From contig CM039462.1 in NCBI GenBank assembly GCA_022414725.1, positions 16,863,666-16,927,665 of the forward strand: DNA of 64,000 nucleotides, read 5' to 3'. The notes beneath the pieces were generated by a model. That model was not told where the DNA came from. It ran no database searches and saw only the letters and a list, made by a program, of their open reading frames with translations. This stretch comes from Microglena sp. YARC. Its lineage: Eukaryota; Chlorophyta; Chlorophyceae; Chlamydomonadales; Chlamydomonadaceae. Position numbers and translations under genes: made by a program. This document shows positions 20,801 through 29,320 of the stretch, in pieces (the stretch's first letter is position 1; the number at the start of each line of letters is the position of its first letter).

Positions 20801-23800
20801 AACGATACATTTTTTGCTACTCGTAATTTTTATTTTTTTCAGTGCTGTATTTAAAATTTTATTTTTTGCAGTGCTGTGTTTGTTCTCCATCAGGGTTGAA
20901 CAGCCCTATGTTAGCTTGCTTGTTTTTTTTTGCTATGAGTAGCAGGGTACTACTTTTTGTCAAATTGGCCAGCGCTTCACGTGCACAAACGTCAAATTGG
21001 TCAGCGCTTTTTAGTGCAAAAAGCGCAAAAACTGCGCGCTGCGCCCACAAGGGGTTGAAAAAACTGTGCGAAACGCGCAGAGGGGCTCAAAATGACAGCG
21101 CGGCACCGCGCTGCCGCGCGCACTTAGTAGTACCCTGATGAGTAGCAGCTTTTTGGCAGATCCTTTCCCCCACCCCTGGTACAAACCTGAAGCTATTGAA
21201 ATTGAAATTGTTACATCCGTGTAATACCGTTACTCACAGGACGTGAAGTTAAGGACACCATAGCGTAAGCCGGAGCTAGCTATAGTCACCGTAGGGCCAC
21301 CTCAGTAAAAAGAATTACCACCGATGCCTGACCGGCAGGCACCGTAGCCACATTATGCCAGTGCAGCTTAATACGGGGTTTTTTCACCCCGGTTGGGAAG
21401 CACCAACACAAAGCTAAATAGTGTGCCTCAAACAGTGATTTTGTTTTCAAATCTGAAAGTGGCTTTTTTCTAGCTTCATGGTTTTAGGCCTCCTCCAGGG
21501 AGATCGTTTTTATAGCTTTTTTTTACCTTGAGACTCTCAAAGCTGACATGACGGTCATTCCATTGTTGCTGACAACTTTTGGCTGGACCCAGTGTCTGGC
21601 TAATGGAGCTGGTAGGAAGCTGCCATCCTCGGGCCAAAGCTGTATCTAGATAGTGTGTCTTACAGCTGGCATAACAGGCATTCAAATGCAGCTGAAAGAT
21701 TAAGACTTGCCTCAGTGGCTGGCTAATGGAGCTGGTTGGAAGCTGCCCTGCGTAGCCCAAAAATGAAACAGCAATGCCTTTTCTTTTTAGCCCTTCCTGT
21801 CACAGTTGGGCAAGTCCCTTTAGCCTATTTGGCTTACCCCTGGACTGTAACATTCATACATACTACATACATATAAGTGAACCCACCTCCTTTAGCCTAT
21901 TTGGCCTACCCCTGGACTGTAACAACATACTTATACACTCTCATTTACAATCGAACGTAAACTTATTAACAGCTTTGGTAGCACTTTTTTGTGTGTGACG
22001 CGTCGCCATTCCGTCGCTGCATGGCAACGCATGGGTCCAGCTGAACTATTCAAAAAGTACCCCCCAAACCGCCCGGGCTCCGCGCTCCGCGCGGTTCCGC
22101 GGCAGCGCGTTGCACAGGGGTCTCACCGTGTTGCTCATTTTGCGACGCGTCCACGAAAAAAACAGTGATTAGCACCATGTTCCCAAACTCAACCAATGGA
22201 TTATACATGGTAAAATGCAAAACAAACAGCTCAACCAACAGTGTAATGTATATGGTCACACTGTTAACCACGCGGCACAACATGTATGGATTGTATGGCT
22301 GTGAGAGGGACACTAAAACCTAAACCCTAAACCCTAAACAGGTACGGCAGTGAGAGGGACCCTAAACCCTAAATCCTATACCCTAAACCCTGAACACTGA
22401 ACCCTAAACAGGTACGGCAGTGAGAGGGAGCTAGGCATGGCCATAAAAAAGAGCATGGCAAGCATCACAAGGAAAGACTTGTTTGTCTCAAGCAAGGTCT
22501 TAGCTGGGGCTGCAGATGCGCCCGGGGTAAGGACACTTGTTTTTAACAGGCATTTTCGCCTCAAGGGGGGGGGGGGGGGGGGGGGGCCTCCGTGTGCTAG
22601 CCCTAGACTCAAGGATTCCCGTGCCGATGCCCCAAATCCACTGTTTTGTTTCCCGTGCCAATGATCCAAAGCAACCGTTTTTTACATGTGCGACACGTCG
22701 CAAAGAAACAATGCCCCAAAGCATGCGCCCGCCAAGCTTCAAATTTCCCTATGGTACCCTTCAGTAAGCATCATCTGACCTCTAACCTTTAATCTGTAGC
22801 CTTCTAGCTAGGCTGCTTCTCACAGCCTTCCAACTCTACCACCACCACCAATACTCAAACCTCTTATCTCTAGCCTTGAAACACCAACCTCTAACATCTA
22901 ACCTCAAACCTCTAACCACCTAACCTCTAACCACCTAACATCTAACCACCTAACCTCTAACCTCTAACCTCTAACCTCTAACCTCTAACCTCTAACCCCT
23001 AACCTCTAACCTCTAACATCTATCCACCTAACCTCTAACCTCTAACATCTAACCACCTAACCTCTAACCACCTAACCTCTAACCACCTAACCTCTAACCT
23101 CTAACCTCTAACCTCTAACATCTAATCACCTAACATCTAACCTCTAACCTCTAACCTCTAACCTCTAACCACCTAACCTCTAACCTCTAACCTCTAACCT
23201 CTAACCTCTAACCACTTAACCTCTAACCTCCAACCTCTAAACACTAACATCTAATATCCTAACCTCTAACCACCTAACCTCTAACCTATAACCTATAACC
23301 TATAACCTATAACCTATAACCACGTAACCTCTAACCTCTAACCTCTAACCTCTAACCTCTAACCTCTAACCTCTAACCTCTAACCTCTAACCTCTAACCT
23401 CTAACCTCTAACCACCTAACCACCTAACCTCTAACCTCTAACCACCTACCCTCTAACCTCTAACCTCTAACCACCTAACCTCTAACCTCTAACCACCTAA
23501 CCTCTAACCTCTAACCACCTAACCTCTAACCTCTAACCTCTAACCTCTAACATCTAACCTCTAATCTCTCACCACCTAACCTCTAACCTCTAACCACCTA
23601 ACCTCTAACCTCTTACCTCTTACCTCTAACCTCTAACCACCTAACCTCTAACCTCTAACCTCTAACCTCTAACCTCTAACCTCTAACCACCTAACCTCTA
23701 ACCTCTAACCTCTAACCTAACCTCTAACCTCTAACCTCTAACCTCTAACCTCTAACCTAACCTCTAACCTCTAAACCTAACCTCTAACTCTAACCTCTAA

Positions 23801-26800
23801 CCTCTAACCACCTAACCTCTAACCACCCTAACCTCTAACCTCTAACCTCTAACCTCTAACCTCTAACCTCTAACCTCTAACCTAACCTCTAACCTCTAAC
23901 CACCTAACCTCTAATCTAACTCTCTAACCTCTAACCTCTAACCTCTAACCTCTAACCTCTAACCTCTAACATCTAACCACCTAACCTCTAACCTCTTACC
24001 ACCTAACCTCTAACCTCTGAACTCTAACCTCTAACCTCTAACCTCTAAACCTCTAACCTCTAACCTCTAACCTCTAACCTCTAACCACTAACCTCTAACC
24101 ACCTAACCTCTAACCTCTAAACTCTAACCACCTAACCTCTAACCTCTAACCTCTAACCTCTAACCTCTAACCTCTAACCTCTAACCACCTAACCTCTAAC
24201 CTCTAACTCTAACCTCTAACCTCTAACCTCTAACCTCTAACCTCTAACCTCTAAAACTAACCTCTACCTCTAACCTCTAACTCTAACCTCTAACCTCTAA
24301 CCTCTAACCTCTAACCTCTAACTCTAACCTCTAACCCTAACCTCTAACTCTAACTCTAACCTAACTCTAACCTCTAACCTCTAAACCTAACCTCTAACCT
24401 CTAACACCTCTCTAACCTCTAACCTCTAACCTCTAACCTCTAACCTCTAACCTCTAACCTAACCCTAACCTCTAACCTCTAACCTCTAACCTCTAACCTC
24501 TAACTCTAACCTAACCTAACCTCTAACCTCTAACCTCTAACCCTCTAACTCTAACCACCTAACCTCTAACCTCTAACCTCTAACCTCTAACCTCTAACCT
24601 CTAACCTCTAACCTCTAACCTCTAACCTCTAACCACCTAACCTCTAACCTCTAACCTCTAACCTCTAACCTCTAACCTCTAACCTCTAACCTCTAACCTC
24701 TAACTCTAACCTCTAACCTCTAACCTCTAACCTCTAACCTCTAACTCTAACTCTAACCTCTAACCTCTAACCTCTAACCTCTAACCTCTAACTTCTAACC
24801 TAACCTCTAACCTCTAACCTCTAACCTCTAACCCCTAACCTCTAACCTCTAACCACCTAACCTCTAACCTCTAACCTCTAACCTCTAACCACCTAACCTC
24901 TAACCACTAACCTCTAACCTCTCCTAACCTCTAACCTCTAACACCTACCTCCACCTCTCTAACCTCTAACCTCTAACCTCTAACCTCTAACCTCTAACCT
25001 CTAACATCTAACCTCTAACCTCTAACCTCTAACCTCTAACCTCTAACCTCTAACCTCTAACCTCTAAACTCTAACCTCTAACCTCTAACCTCTAACCTCT
25101 AACCTCTAACCTCTAACCTCTAACCTCTAACCTCTAACCTCTAACCTCTAACCTCTAACCTCTAACCTCTAACCTCTAACCTCTAACCACCTAACCTCTA
25201 ACCTCTAACCTCTAACCTCTAATCTCTAACCACCTTACCTCTGACCTCTAACCACCTAACCTCTAACCTCTAACCTCTAACCTCTAACCACCTAACCTCT
25301 AACCACTAACCTCCAACCACTAACCTTTAACCTCTAACCCAACCTCTTACCTAACCTCTAACCTCTAACCTCTAACCTCTAACCTCTAACCACCTAACCT
25401 CTAACCTCTAAGCACCTAACCTCTAACTTCTAACCTCTAACCTCTAACCTCTAACCTCTAACCTCTAACCTCTAACATCTAACCACCTAACCTCTAACCT
25501 CTTACCACCTAACCTCTAACCTCTAACCTCTAACCTCTAACTTCTAACCTCTTACCTCTAACCTCTAACCTCTTACCTCTAACCACCTAACCTCTAACCA
25601 CCTAACATCTAACCTCTAACCTCTAACCTCTAACCACCTAACCTCTAACCTCTAACCTCTAACCTCTAATCTCTAACCACCTTACCTCTGACCTCTAACC
25701 ACCTAACCTCTAACCTTTAACCTCTAACCACCTAACCTCTAACCACTAACCTCTAACCACTAACCTCTAACCTCTAACCTCTAACCTCTAACCTCTAACC
25801 TCTAACCTCTAACCTTTTATCTGTAGCCTTCTAGCTAGGCTGCTTCTCACAGCTTTCAAACTCGACCACCACCACTAAACACCACCACTCCAAACTTCAA
25901 ACACCACCACCACCACCACTACCACCACCATCAACACCAACACCTACACCAACACCAACACCAACACCAACACCAACACCAACACCAACACCAACACCAA
26001 CACCAACACCAACGCCAACATTTTAACTCATATAATCCTCACCCCCCCCGTGCAATGCTCCTAGACCAAGCCCAGATGTGCCAGCGGCTGCTGGATAGGA
26101 TGGAGCTATTGGCATTGCATGATTACCCCCCCCCCCCCCCCCCCCCCCCCCATACACACCAACACCAACACCAACACCAACACCAACACTACCAACACCA
26201 ACACTTTCACTCATATAAATCCTCACTCCCCCATGCACTGCTCATATACCAAGCCCAGACGTGCCAACGGCTGCTGGATCGAATGGAGCTAGACTATTTC
26301 GACCTCTTCCTTCTTCACGCACCATTCTTGCCGGAGGGGGTGACTCTGGAGCAAGTGAGAATATAATTTGAATCTGAATTTGTTTTTTTATGTTTTTCCA
26401 GCAAACTCTGGGCTGCTCACCGTCTTCATGCACCATTTTAGCTTCAAGAGGGTGGTAACTCTGGAGCAGGTGAGAATATAATTTGAATACGGATTTGAAT
26501 TTGAATTTGAATTATTGCATGTTTTTTCAGCCAACTCACCGTCTCCATGCACCATTATTGCTTTAAAAGGGGGTGACTCTGGAGCAGGTGAGAACGTAAT
26601 TTGAATTTGAATTTGGATTGTTACATGTTTTTTCAGCCAACTCTGGGCTGCTCACCATCTTCATGCACCATTCTTGCTTTACAAGGGGATAACTCTGGAG
26701 CAGGTAAGGACATAATTCGAATTTGAATTTGAATTGTTACATGTATTTTTAGGCCAACTCTGGGCTATTCACCGTCTTCATGCACCATTCTTGCTTTAAG

Positions 26801-28748
26801 AGGGGGTGACTCTGGAGCAAGTTAGAACAAAATTTGAATTTGAATTTGAATTGTTACATGTTTTCCAGTCAACTCTAGTCTGGGCTACTCACCGTCTCCA
26901 TGGACCATTCTGGCTTTAAGAGGGGTTGACTCTGGGGCAGGTGAGAATAGAATATGAATGCGGATTTGAATCTGAATTTGAATTGTTACATGTTTTTTCA
27001 GCCAACTCTGGGCTGCTCACCGTCTTCATGCACCATTATTGCTTCAAGAGGGGGTGACTCTGGAGCAGGTGAGAATGTAATTTGAATATGGATTTGAATT
27101 CGAATTTGAATTGTTTCATGGATTTCCAGCTAACTCACTGTCTCCATGCACCATTGTTGTCTTAAGAGGGAGTGACTCTGGAGCAGGTGAGAACATAATT
27201 TGAAATTGAATTTGAATTGTAACATGGATTTTCAGCCAACTCTTGGCTGTTTACTGACTTCATGCGTTGATGTGGGAGGGTGATCAATGGGCCCTTGATG
27301 TGGGAAGGTGAGAAATTAAATGATTCAAATGTGTCAAAGACAATATTCTGCCTGCATTTGCATCTTGTAATCCTGTTGCTCATGGAGTGATGGGATGATG
27401 GGCTGTTGATGTGGGGAGGTGAGAAATGACGTCATTCAAATGTGTCAAATGTGTCTAAGACAACATTCTGCCTGCATTTGCATCTTGTAATCCTGTTGCT
27501 CATGGAGTGATGGGTTGATAGGCTGTTGATGTGGGGAGGTGAGAAATGACGGCACTCTAATGTGTCATACAACATTCTACCTAAATTTGTAGGTTTCAAA
27601 TTTAATTGAACTCGCTTCCCTTTTTTACCCCCCCCCCCCCCCCCCCCTCCACACACACACACACATGCACCCTCCCCACCCCCCCACACACACTTTTTCT
27701 TCAAATTACATTTAACTAACTTCACGTCGGGTTCACGTGTTAAATTTCCCCCCAATTCCCCCCCTCTTTTTCTTCAAATTTAATTGAACTCACTTGACTT
27801 GTTCACTTTTCCTCCAATTCCACCCCCCCCCACTTTTTCTTCAAATCAAATTGAACTCACTTCACTCGTTCAATTTCCCCCCAATCCCCCCCCCTCCCCC
27901 CACACACACCCACACATACACTGTTTCTTCAAATTTAATTTAACTCACTTAACTTGTTCACCCCCCCCCAATTTCCCCCAATTGTTCTTCAAATTTAATT
28001 TAACTCACTTAACTTGTTCATGCCCCCCCCCCCCCCAATTTCCCCCCAATTGTTCTTCAGATTTAATTTAACTCACTTAACTTGTTAAATCCCCCCCAAT
28101 TTCCCCCCAATTGTTCTTCAAATTCAAATTTAACTCACTTAACTTGTTCAATCCACCCCAATTTCCCCCCAATTGTTCTTCAAATTTAATTTAACTCACT
28201 TAACTTGTTCACCCCCCCCCCCCCCCCCCCCCCCAATTTCCCCCCAATTGTTCTTCAAATTTAATTTAACTCACTTAACTTGTTCAATCCCCCCCAATTT
28301 CCCGCCCACTCTTTCTTCAAATTAATTGAACTCACTTTGCTTATTCGATTTACTCCAATTCCCCCCCCTTTCTTGTTTCAAATTGAATTTAATTCACTTC
28401 ACTCCTATGCAGGCATGGCGAGGAATGGAATCTTGGTTAAATGCAACCACCCCCTCCACACACACACACTTACACTTACACACACACATACACACACACA
28501 CACTTTTTCTTCAAATTGAATTTAACTCACTTCACTTCCATGCAGGCATGGCGAGGAATGGAATCTTGGTTAAATGCAACCACCCCCTCCACACACACAC
28601 ACTTACACTTATACACACACATACACACACACACACTTTTTCTTCAAATTGAATTAAACTCACTTCACTCCCATGCAGGCATGGCGTGGAATGGAATCTT
28701 GGTTAAATGCAACCACCCCCTCCACACACACACACTTACACTTACACA

Positions 28749-28779
<31 letters not shown>

Positions 28780-29121
28780 GTTTTCTTCAAATTGAATTTA
28801 ACTCACTCCACTTCCATACAGGCATGGCGTGGAATGGAATCTTGGTTGGATGCAGGAAAAGTGAAGTCGACTGATGTTAATTTAATGGATTCTGGCAGCC
28901 GTGGTGGTTGAGAAGCTTGATAGACAAAAGGGATATTGACGATATCTAGAGTGGTAATCAGAGTGTCGATGAGAATCGAATTTAATTCAACTCACACCAC
29001 TCCCATGCAGGCATGGCGCGGAATGGAATCTCTGTTGGATGTGGGAAAAGTGAAGTCGATTGGTGTCTCAAACTTCCGTGTATCAGATCTGCAGGAGCTG
29101 TCAGGCTTTGCAAAAACCATG
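17643..29121 (+). CDS. Aldo-keto reductase, N-terminal 167 residues in four exons, 3' end not in window
   Basis: Exons are 17643-17821, 22412-22526, 26259-26354 and 29011-29121. All introns are GT-AG and the phases agree. The protein begins MQTFALGSARMPRLAYGTGT, the first strand of an AKR (beta/alpha)8 barrel. All four catalytic residues of the family are present: Asp56 and Tyr61 (HLDSAEMYG), Lys88 (VSSKV) and His118 (LLHAP). KVKSIGVSNF in exon 4 is the second AKR signature. Such enzymes reduce aldehydes and ketones with NADPH in the cytosol; the substrate cannot be told. A full AKR has about 290-320 residues, so roughly 130-150, including most of the NADPH-binding C-terminal part, are missing. 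They are not visible between 29122 and 64000. The gene may continue beyond the window or through the N gap, or be a broken gene. Confidence 0.88.
17833..18182. repeat. Three related segments in AKR intron 1
   Basis: CAGGCCAATGTTGACCCAAG at 17860, with CATTACATTAC before it and TCCACAAC after it, recurs at about 18006 and 18136 (GGCCATTGTTGGCCCAAGAC, then CCGCTCCACAACA). The first segment begins almost at the exon 1 donor, so this may be another junction-derived duplication. Confidence 0.7.
18290..18790. repeat. 88-bp tandem repeat, 6 copies, with GTAAGT motifs
   Basis: GTCAATGTTGGGC recurs at about 18321, 18409, 18498, 18587, 18674 and 18763, a period of 87-89 bp. Units also contain GCCTGCTTGGCTACC, CTGGACTGTGACA and mostly a CGTAAGT-like donor motif. 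The order GTAAGTGA, then TCAATGTTGGGCAAGTCC, parallels the sequence just after the exon 1 donor (GTAAGTGA, then CCAATGTTGACCCAAG), so these may be diverged donor-junction copies. Confidence 0.8.
18965..19025 (-). mobile_element. Truncated copy of the hAT-like CAGGG element
   Basis: It starts CAGGGTACTACAAAGCGCGC and continues to TTTTTGAGCCCC. It matches the right end of the intact element at 20943-21137 read on the minus strand. The other end is missing. It lies in AKR intron 1. Confidence 0.75.
19195..20505. repeat. Two copies of a 130-bp repeat in AKR intron 1
   Basis: GAAACAGGTTGTA, then TTGGGCCTG, AGAATTGTCT, ACACCAATATGGCCTGTCGA at 19204-19325 recurs at 20197-20482. In the second copy a C-rich insertion (20245-20340) and a short duplication of CCAAATGTGCAG split it. 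Between the copies lie C-rich (19449-19500) and G-rich (19870-19983, including 23 G at 19960-19982) tracts. Confidence 0.7.
20707..20773. repeat. 20-bp perfect inverted repeat (hairpin)
   Basis: AGCTGCTACTCGTAGCTAAA at 20707-20726 is the exact reverse complement of 20754-20773. The GAGTAGCAGC motif recurs nearby (20784-20800 and around the hAT-like element). Confidence 0.9.
20943..21137 (+). mobile_element. Non-autonomous hAT-like element (195 bp) with 8-bp target-site duplication
   Basis: The ends are CAGGGTACTAC and GTAGTACCCTG, perfect 11-bp inverted repeats starting with the CAGGG typical of hAT transposons. ATGAGTAG flanks it on both sides (20935-20942 and 21138-21145), the 8-bp duplication expected of hAT. 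The interior is GC-rich with GCGC-rich inverted segments and no open frame of note. A hAT transposase elsewhere would be needed for movement. It sits within AKR intron 1, nested in the larger inverted-repeat element. Confidence 0.88.
21806..21926 (-). repeat. Two inverted copies of the dispersed 50-bp element
   Basis: TTGGGCAAGTCCCTTTAGCC, then CTATTTGGC and ACCCCTGGACTGTAAC, appears at 21806-21856 and from CCTTTAGCC at 21888-21926. These are reverse complements of the element at 13714-13764. Confidence 0.8.
22290..22411 (+). repeat. Telomere-like CCCTAAA repeats forming the AKR exon 2 acceptor region, with two exon-edge copies
   Basis: Degenerate CCCTAAA units lie immediately before each of two CCCTAAACAG| acceptors, followed by GTACGGCAGTGAGAGGGA. 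The first copy (exon-like part 22339-22356) is truncated; the second is the real exon 2 start at 22412. A third remnant, GGCTGTGAGAGGGA, ends near 22306. The intron 3' end is thus made of Arabidopsis-type telomere motif and was duplicated together with the first 18 bases of the exon. Confidence 0.88.
22412..22526 (+). CDS. AKR exon 2
   Basis: The exon completes Met60 and encodes residues 61-98, from YGSERELGMAIKKS to VLAGAADAPG. It contains catalytic Tyr61 and Lys88 (LFVSSKV). The acceptor is AAACAG| and the donor GGG|GTAAGG, phase 0. Confidence 0.85.
22565..22586. repeat. G22 homopolymer
   Basis: A run of 22 G lies just after AKR exon 2. Homopolymers of this length are error-prone in assemblies. 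Confidence 0.9.
22787..25830. repeat. 3-kb telomere-like CCTCTAA array in AKR intron 2
   Basis: Several hundred CCTCTAA heptamers, with interspersed octamers (AACCACCT), AACATCT and CCTATAA variants, make up this array. It resembles CCCTAAA with one C-to-T change and a shifted A, so it may derive from telomere sequence, but it is internal. Directly before (22785-22850) and after (25812-25875) lie two copies of a 65-bp segment including CTGTAGCCTTCTAGCTAGGC and TGCTTCTCACAG, so the array sits between direct repeats. Confidence 0.95.
25900..26215. repeat. (CCAACA)n tracts and a C26 run before AKR exon 3
   Basis: CCAACA hexamers lie at about 25930-26018 and again at 26157-26200, each followed by a TTTTAACTCATATAATCCTC or similar leader and a CCCAG acceptor. 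Twenty-six C bases lie at 26126-26151. The whole leader was duplicated with the start of exon 3. Confidence 0.85.
26076..26108 (+). pseudogene. Partial upstream duplicate of AKR exon 3
   Basis: After AAGCCCAG comes 33 bases encoding MCQRLLDRMEL, against TCQRLLDRMEL in the real exon (26259). The copy ends after GAGCTA and runs into unrelated sequence and a C-run. Confidence 0.88.
26259..26354 (+). CDS. AKR exon 3
   Basis: This exon encodes residues 99-130, TCQRLLDRMELDYFDLFLLH then APFLPEGVTLEQ. DYFDLFLLH matches the AKR pattern DYxDLYLIH, with catalytic His118. The acceptor is GCCCAG| and the donor CAA|GTGAGA, phase 0 at both ends. Confidence 0.88.
26355..27235 (+). repeat. Tandem copies of the AKR exon 3 donor junction, 7 copies of about 118 bp
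   Basis: Each unit has 45-50 bases like the end of exon 3 (CTTCATGCACCATTCTTGC, then GGGGGTGACTCTGGAGCAG|), a GTGAGAA-type donor and about 70 bases of intron (AATTTGAATTTGAATTG). Donor points lie at 26470, 26588, 26704, 26821, 26941, 27069 and 27187 after the real one at 26355. Steps are 115-128 bp. Most keep a good GTGAG or GTAAG; 26821 has GTTAG. Confidence 0.93.
27262..27590. repeat. About 120-bp tandem repeat, 3 copies
   Basis: GTTGATGTGGGGAGGTGAGAAA, split here as GTTGATGTGGGGAGG and GTGAGAA, and TTCTGCCTGCATTTGC recur three times. Each copy keeps a GGAG|GTGAGA donor-like point, so this may be a further diverged derivative of the preceding array. Confidence 0.8.
27590..28400. repeat. 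60-70 bp tandem repeat of the AKR exon 4 acceptor leader, about 12 copies
   Basis: Units of a C-run followed by AATTGTTCTTCAAATTTAAT and TTAACTCACTTAACTTG repeat with 60-70 bp spacing. The same CTTCAAATTGAATTTAACTC leader precedes the exon 4 acceptor and its copies, so it is a leader-only amplification. C-runs of 20 (27628-27647) and 23 (28212-28234) occur. Confidence 0.88.
28400..29010 (+). repeat. Tandem copies of the AKR exon 4 acceptor junction, 4 upstream copies
   Basis: CATGCAG| (or CATACAG|) followed by GCATGGCG, then GGAATGGAATCTTGGTT puts acceptor-like points before 28413, 28545, 28679 and 28822, ahead of the real exon at 29011. The first three copies stop at AAATGCAACC and run into a CA tract. 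The fourth goes further (GGAAAAGTGAAGTCGA) and then decays. Spacing is 132, 134, 143 and 189 bp. Confidence 0.93.
29011..29121 (+). CDS. AKR exon 4
   Basis: This exon encodes residues 131-167, from AWRGMESLLDVGKVKSIG to SDLQELSGFAKTM. It holds the AKR signature KVKSIGVSNF. The acceptor is CATGCAG| and the donor CATG|GTATGT, phase 0. The last 38 bases are the founder of the array that follows. Confidence 0.9.
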
Positions 29122-29142
29122 GTATGTTTAATTGTGTATGGT

Positions 29143-29320
29143 CAGATCTGTATGAGCTGTCAGGCTTTGCAAAAAACATAGTACGTTTAATTATGCATGG
29201 TCAGCTCTGCAGGAGCTGGCAGGCTTTATAAACCCCATGGTATGTAAAGTCATGCATGGTCATATCTGCATGAGCTGGCAGGCTTTGCAAAAAAGCCTGG
29301 TTTGTTTAGTTGTGCATGGT
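29143..29320 (+). repeat. Variant (founder-like) monomer block, left edge
   Basis: Three units keep features of the exon: GAGCTGTCAGGC or GAGCTGGCAGGC, and ATGGTATGT or AAGCCTGGTTTGTTTAGTTG endings. TTTATAAACCCCATGGTATG at about 29226 marks a variant found again at 44095, 45190 (diverged), 47570, 59525 (diverged) and 60178. Confidence 0.85.

Larger units (their letters stand above)
20540..21770. mobile_element. 1.2-kb inverted-repeat element with about 150-bp arms
   Basis: The left arm (about 20540-20690) runs TTTCATTTTGGGGCTAC, GCAGCTTCCAACCAGCTCCA, then GCATTTGAATGCCTG. The right arm (about 21612-21770) is the same sequence in reverse with few differences. A partial, more diverged relative lies at 19625-19760. 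The interior holds a short palindrome, the hAT-like element at 20943-21137 and no recognisable transposase. Family and exact ends are not determined. Confidence 0.7.

Noticed and set aside
22310..22411. Chromosome end
   Set aside because: The CCCTAAA units are few, degenerate and flanked by coding exon on one side and unique sequence on the other, so they are interstitial.
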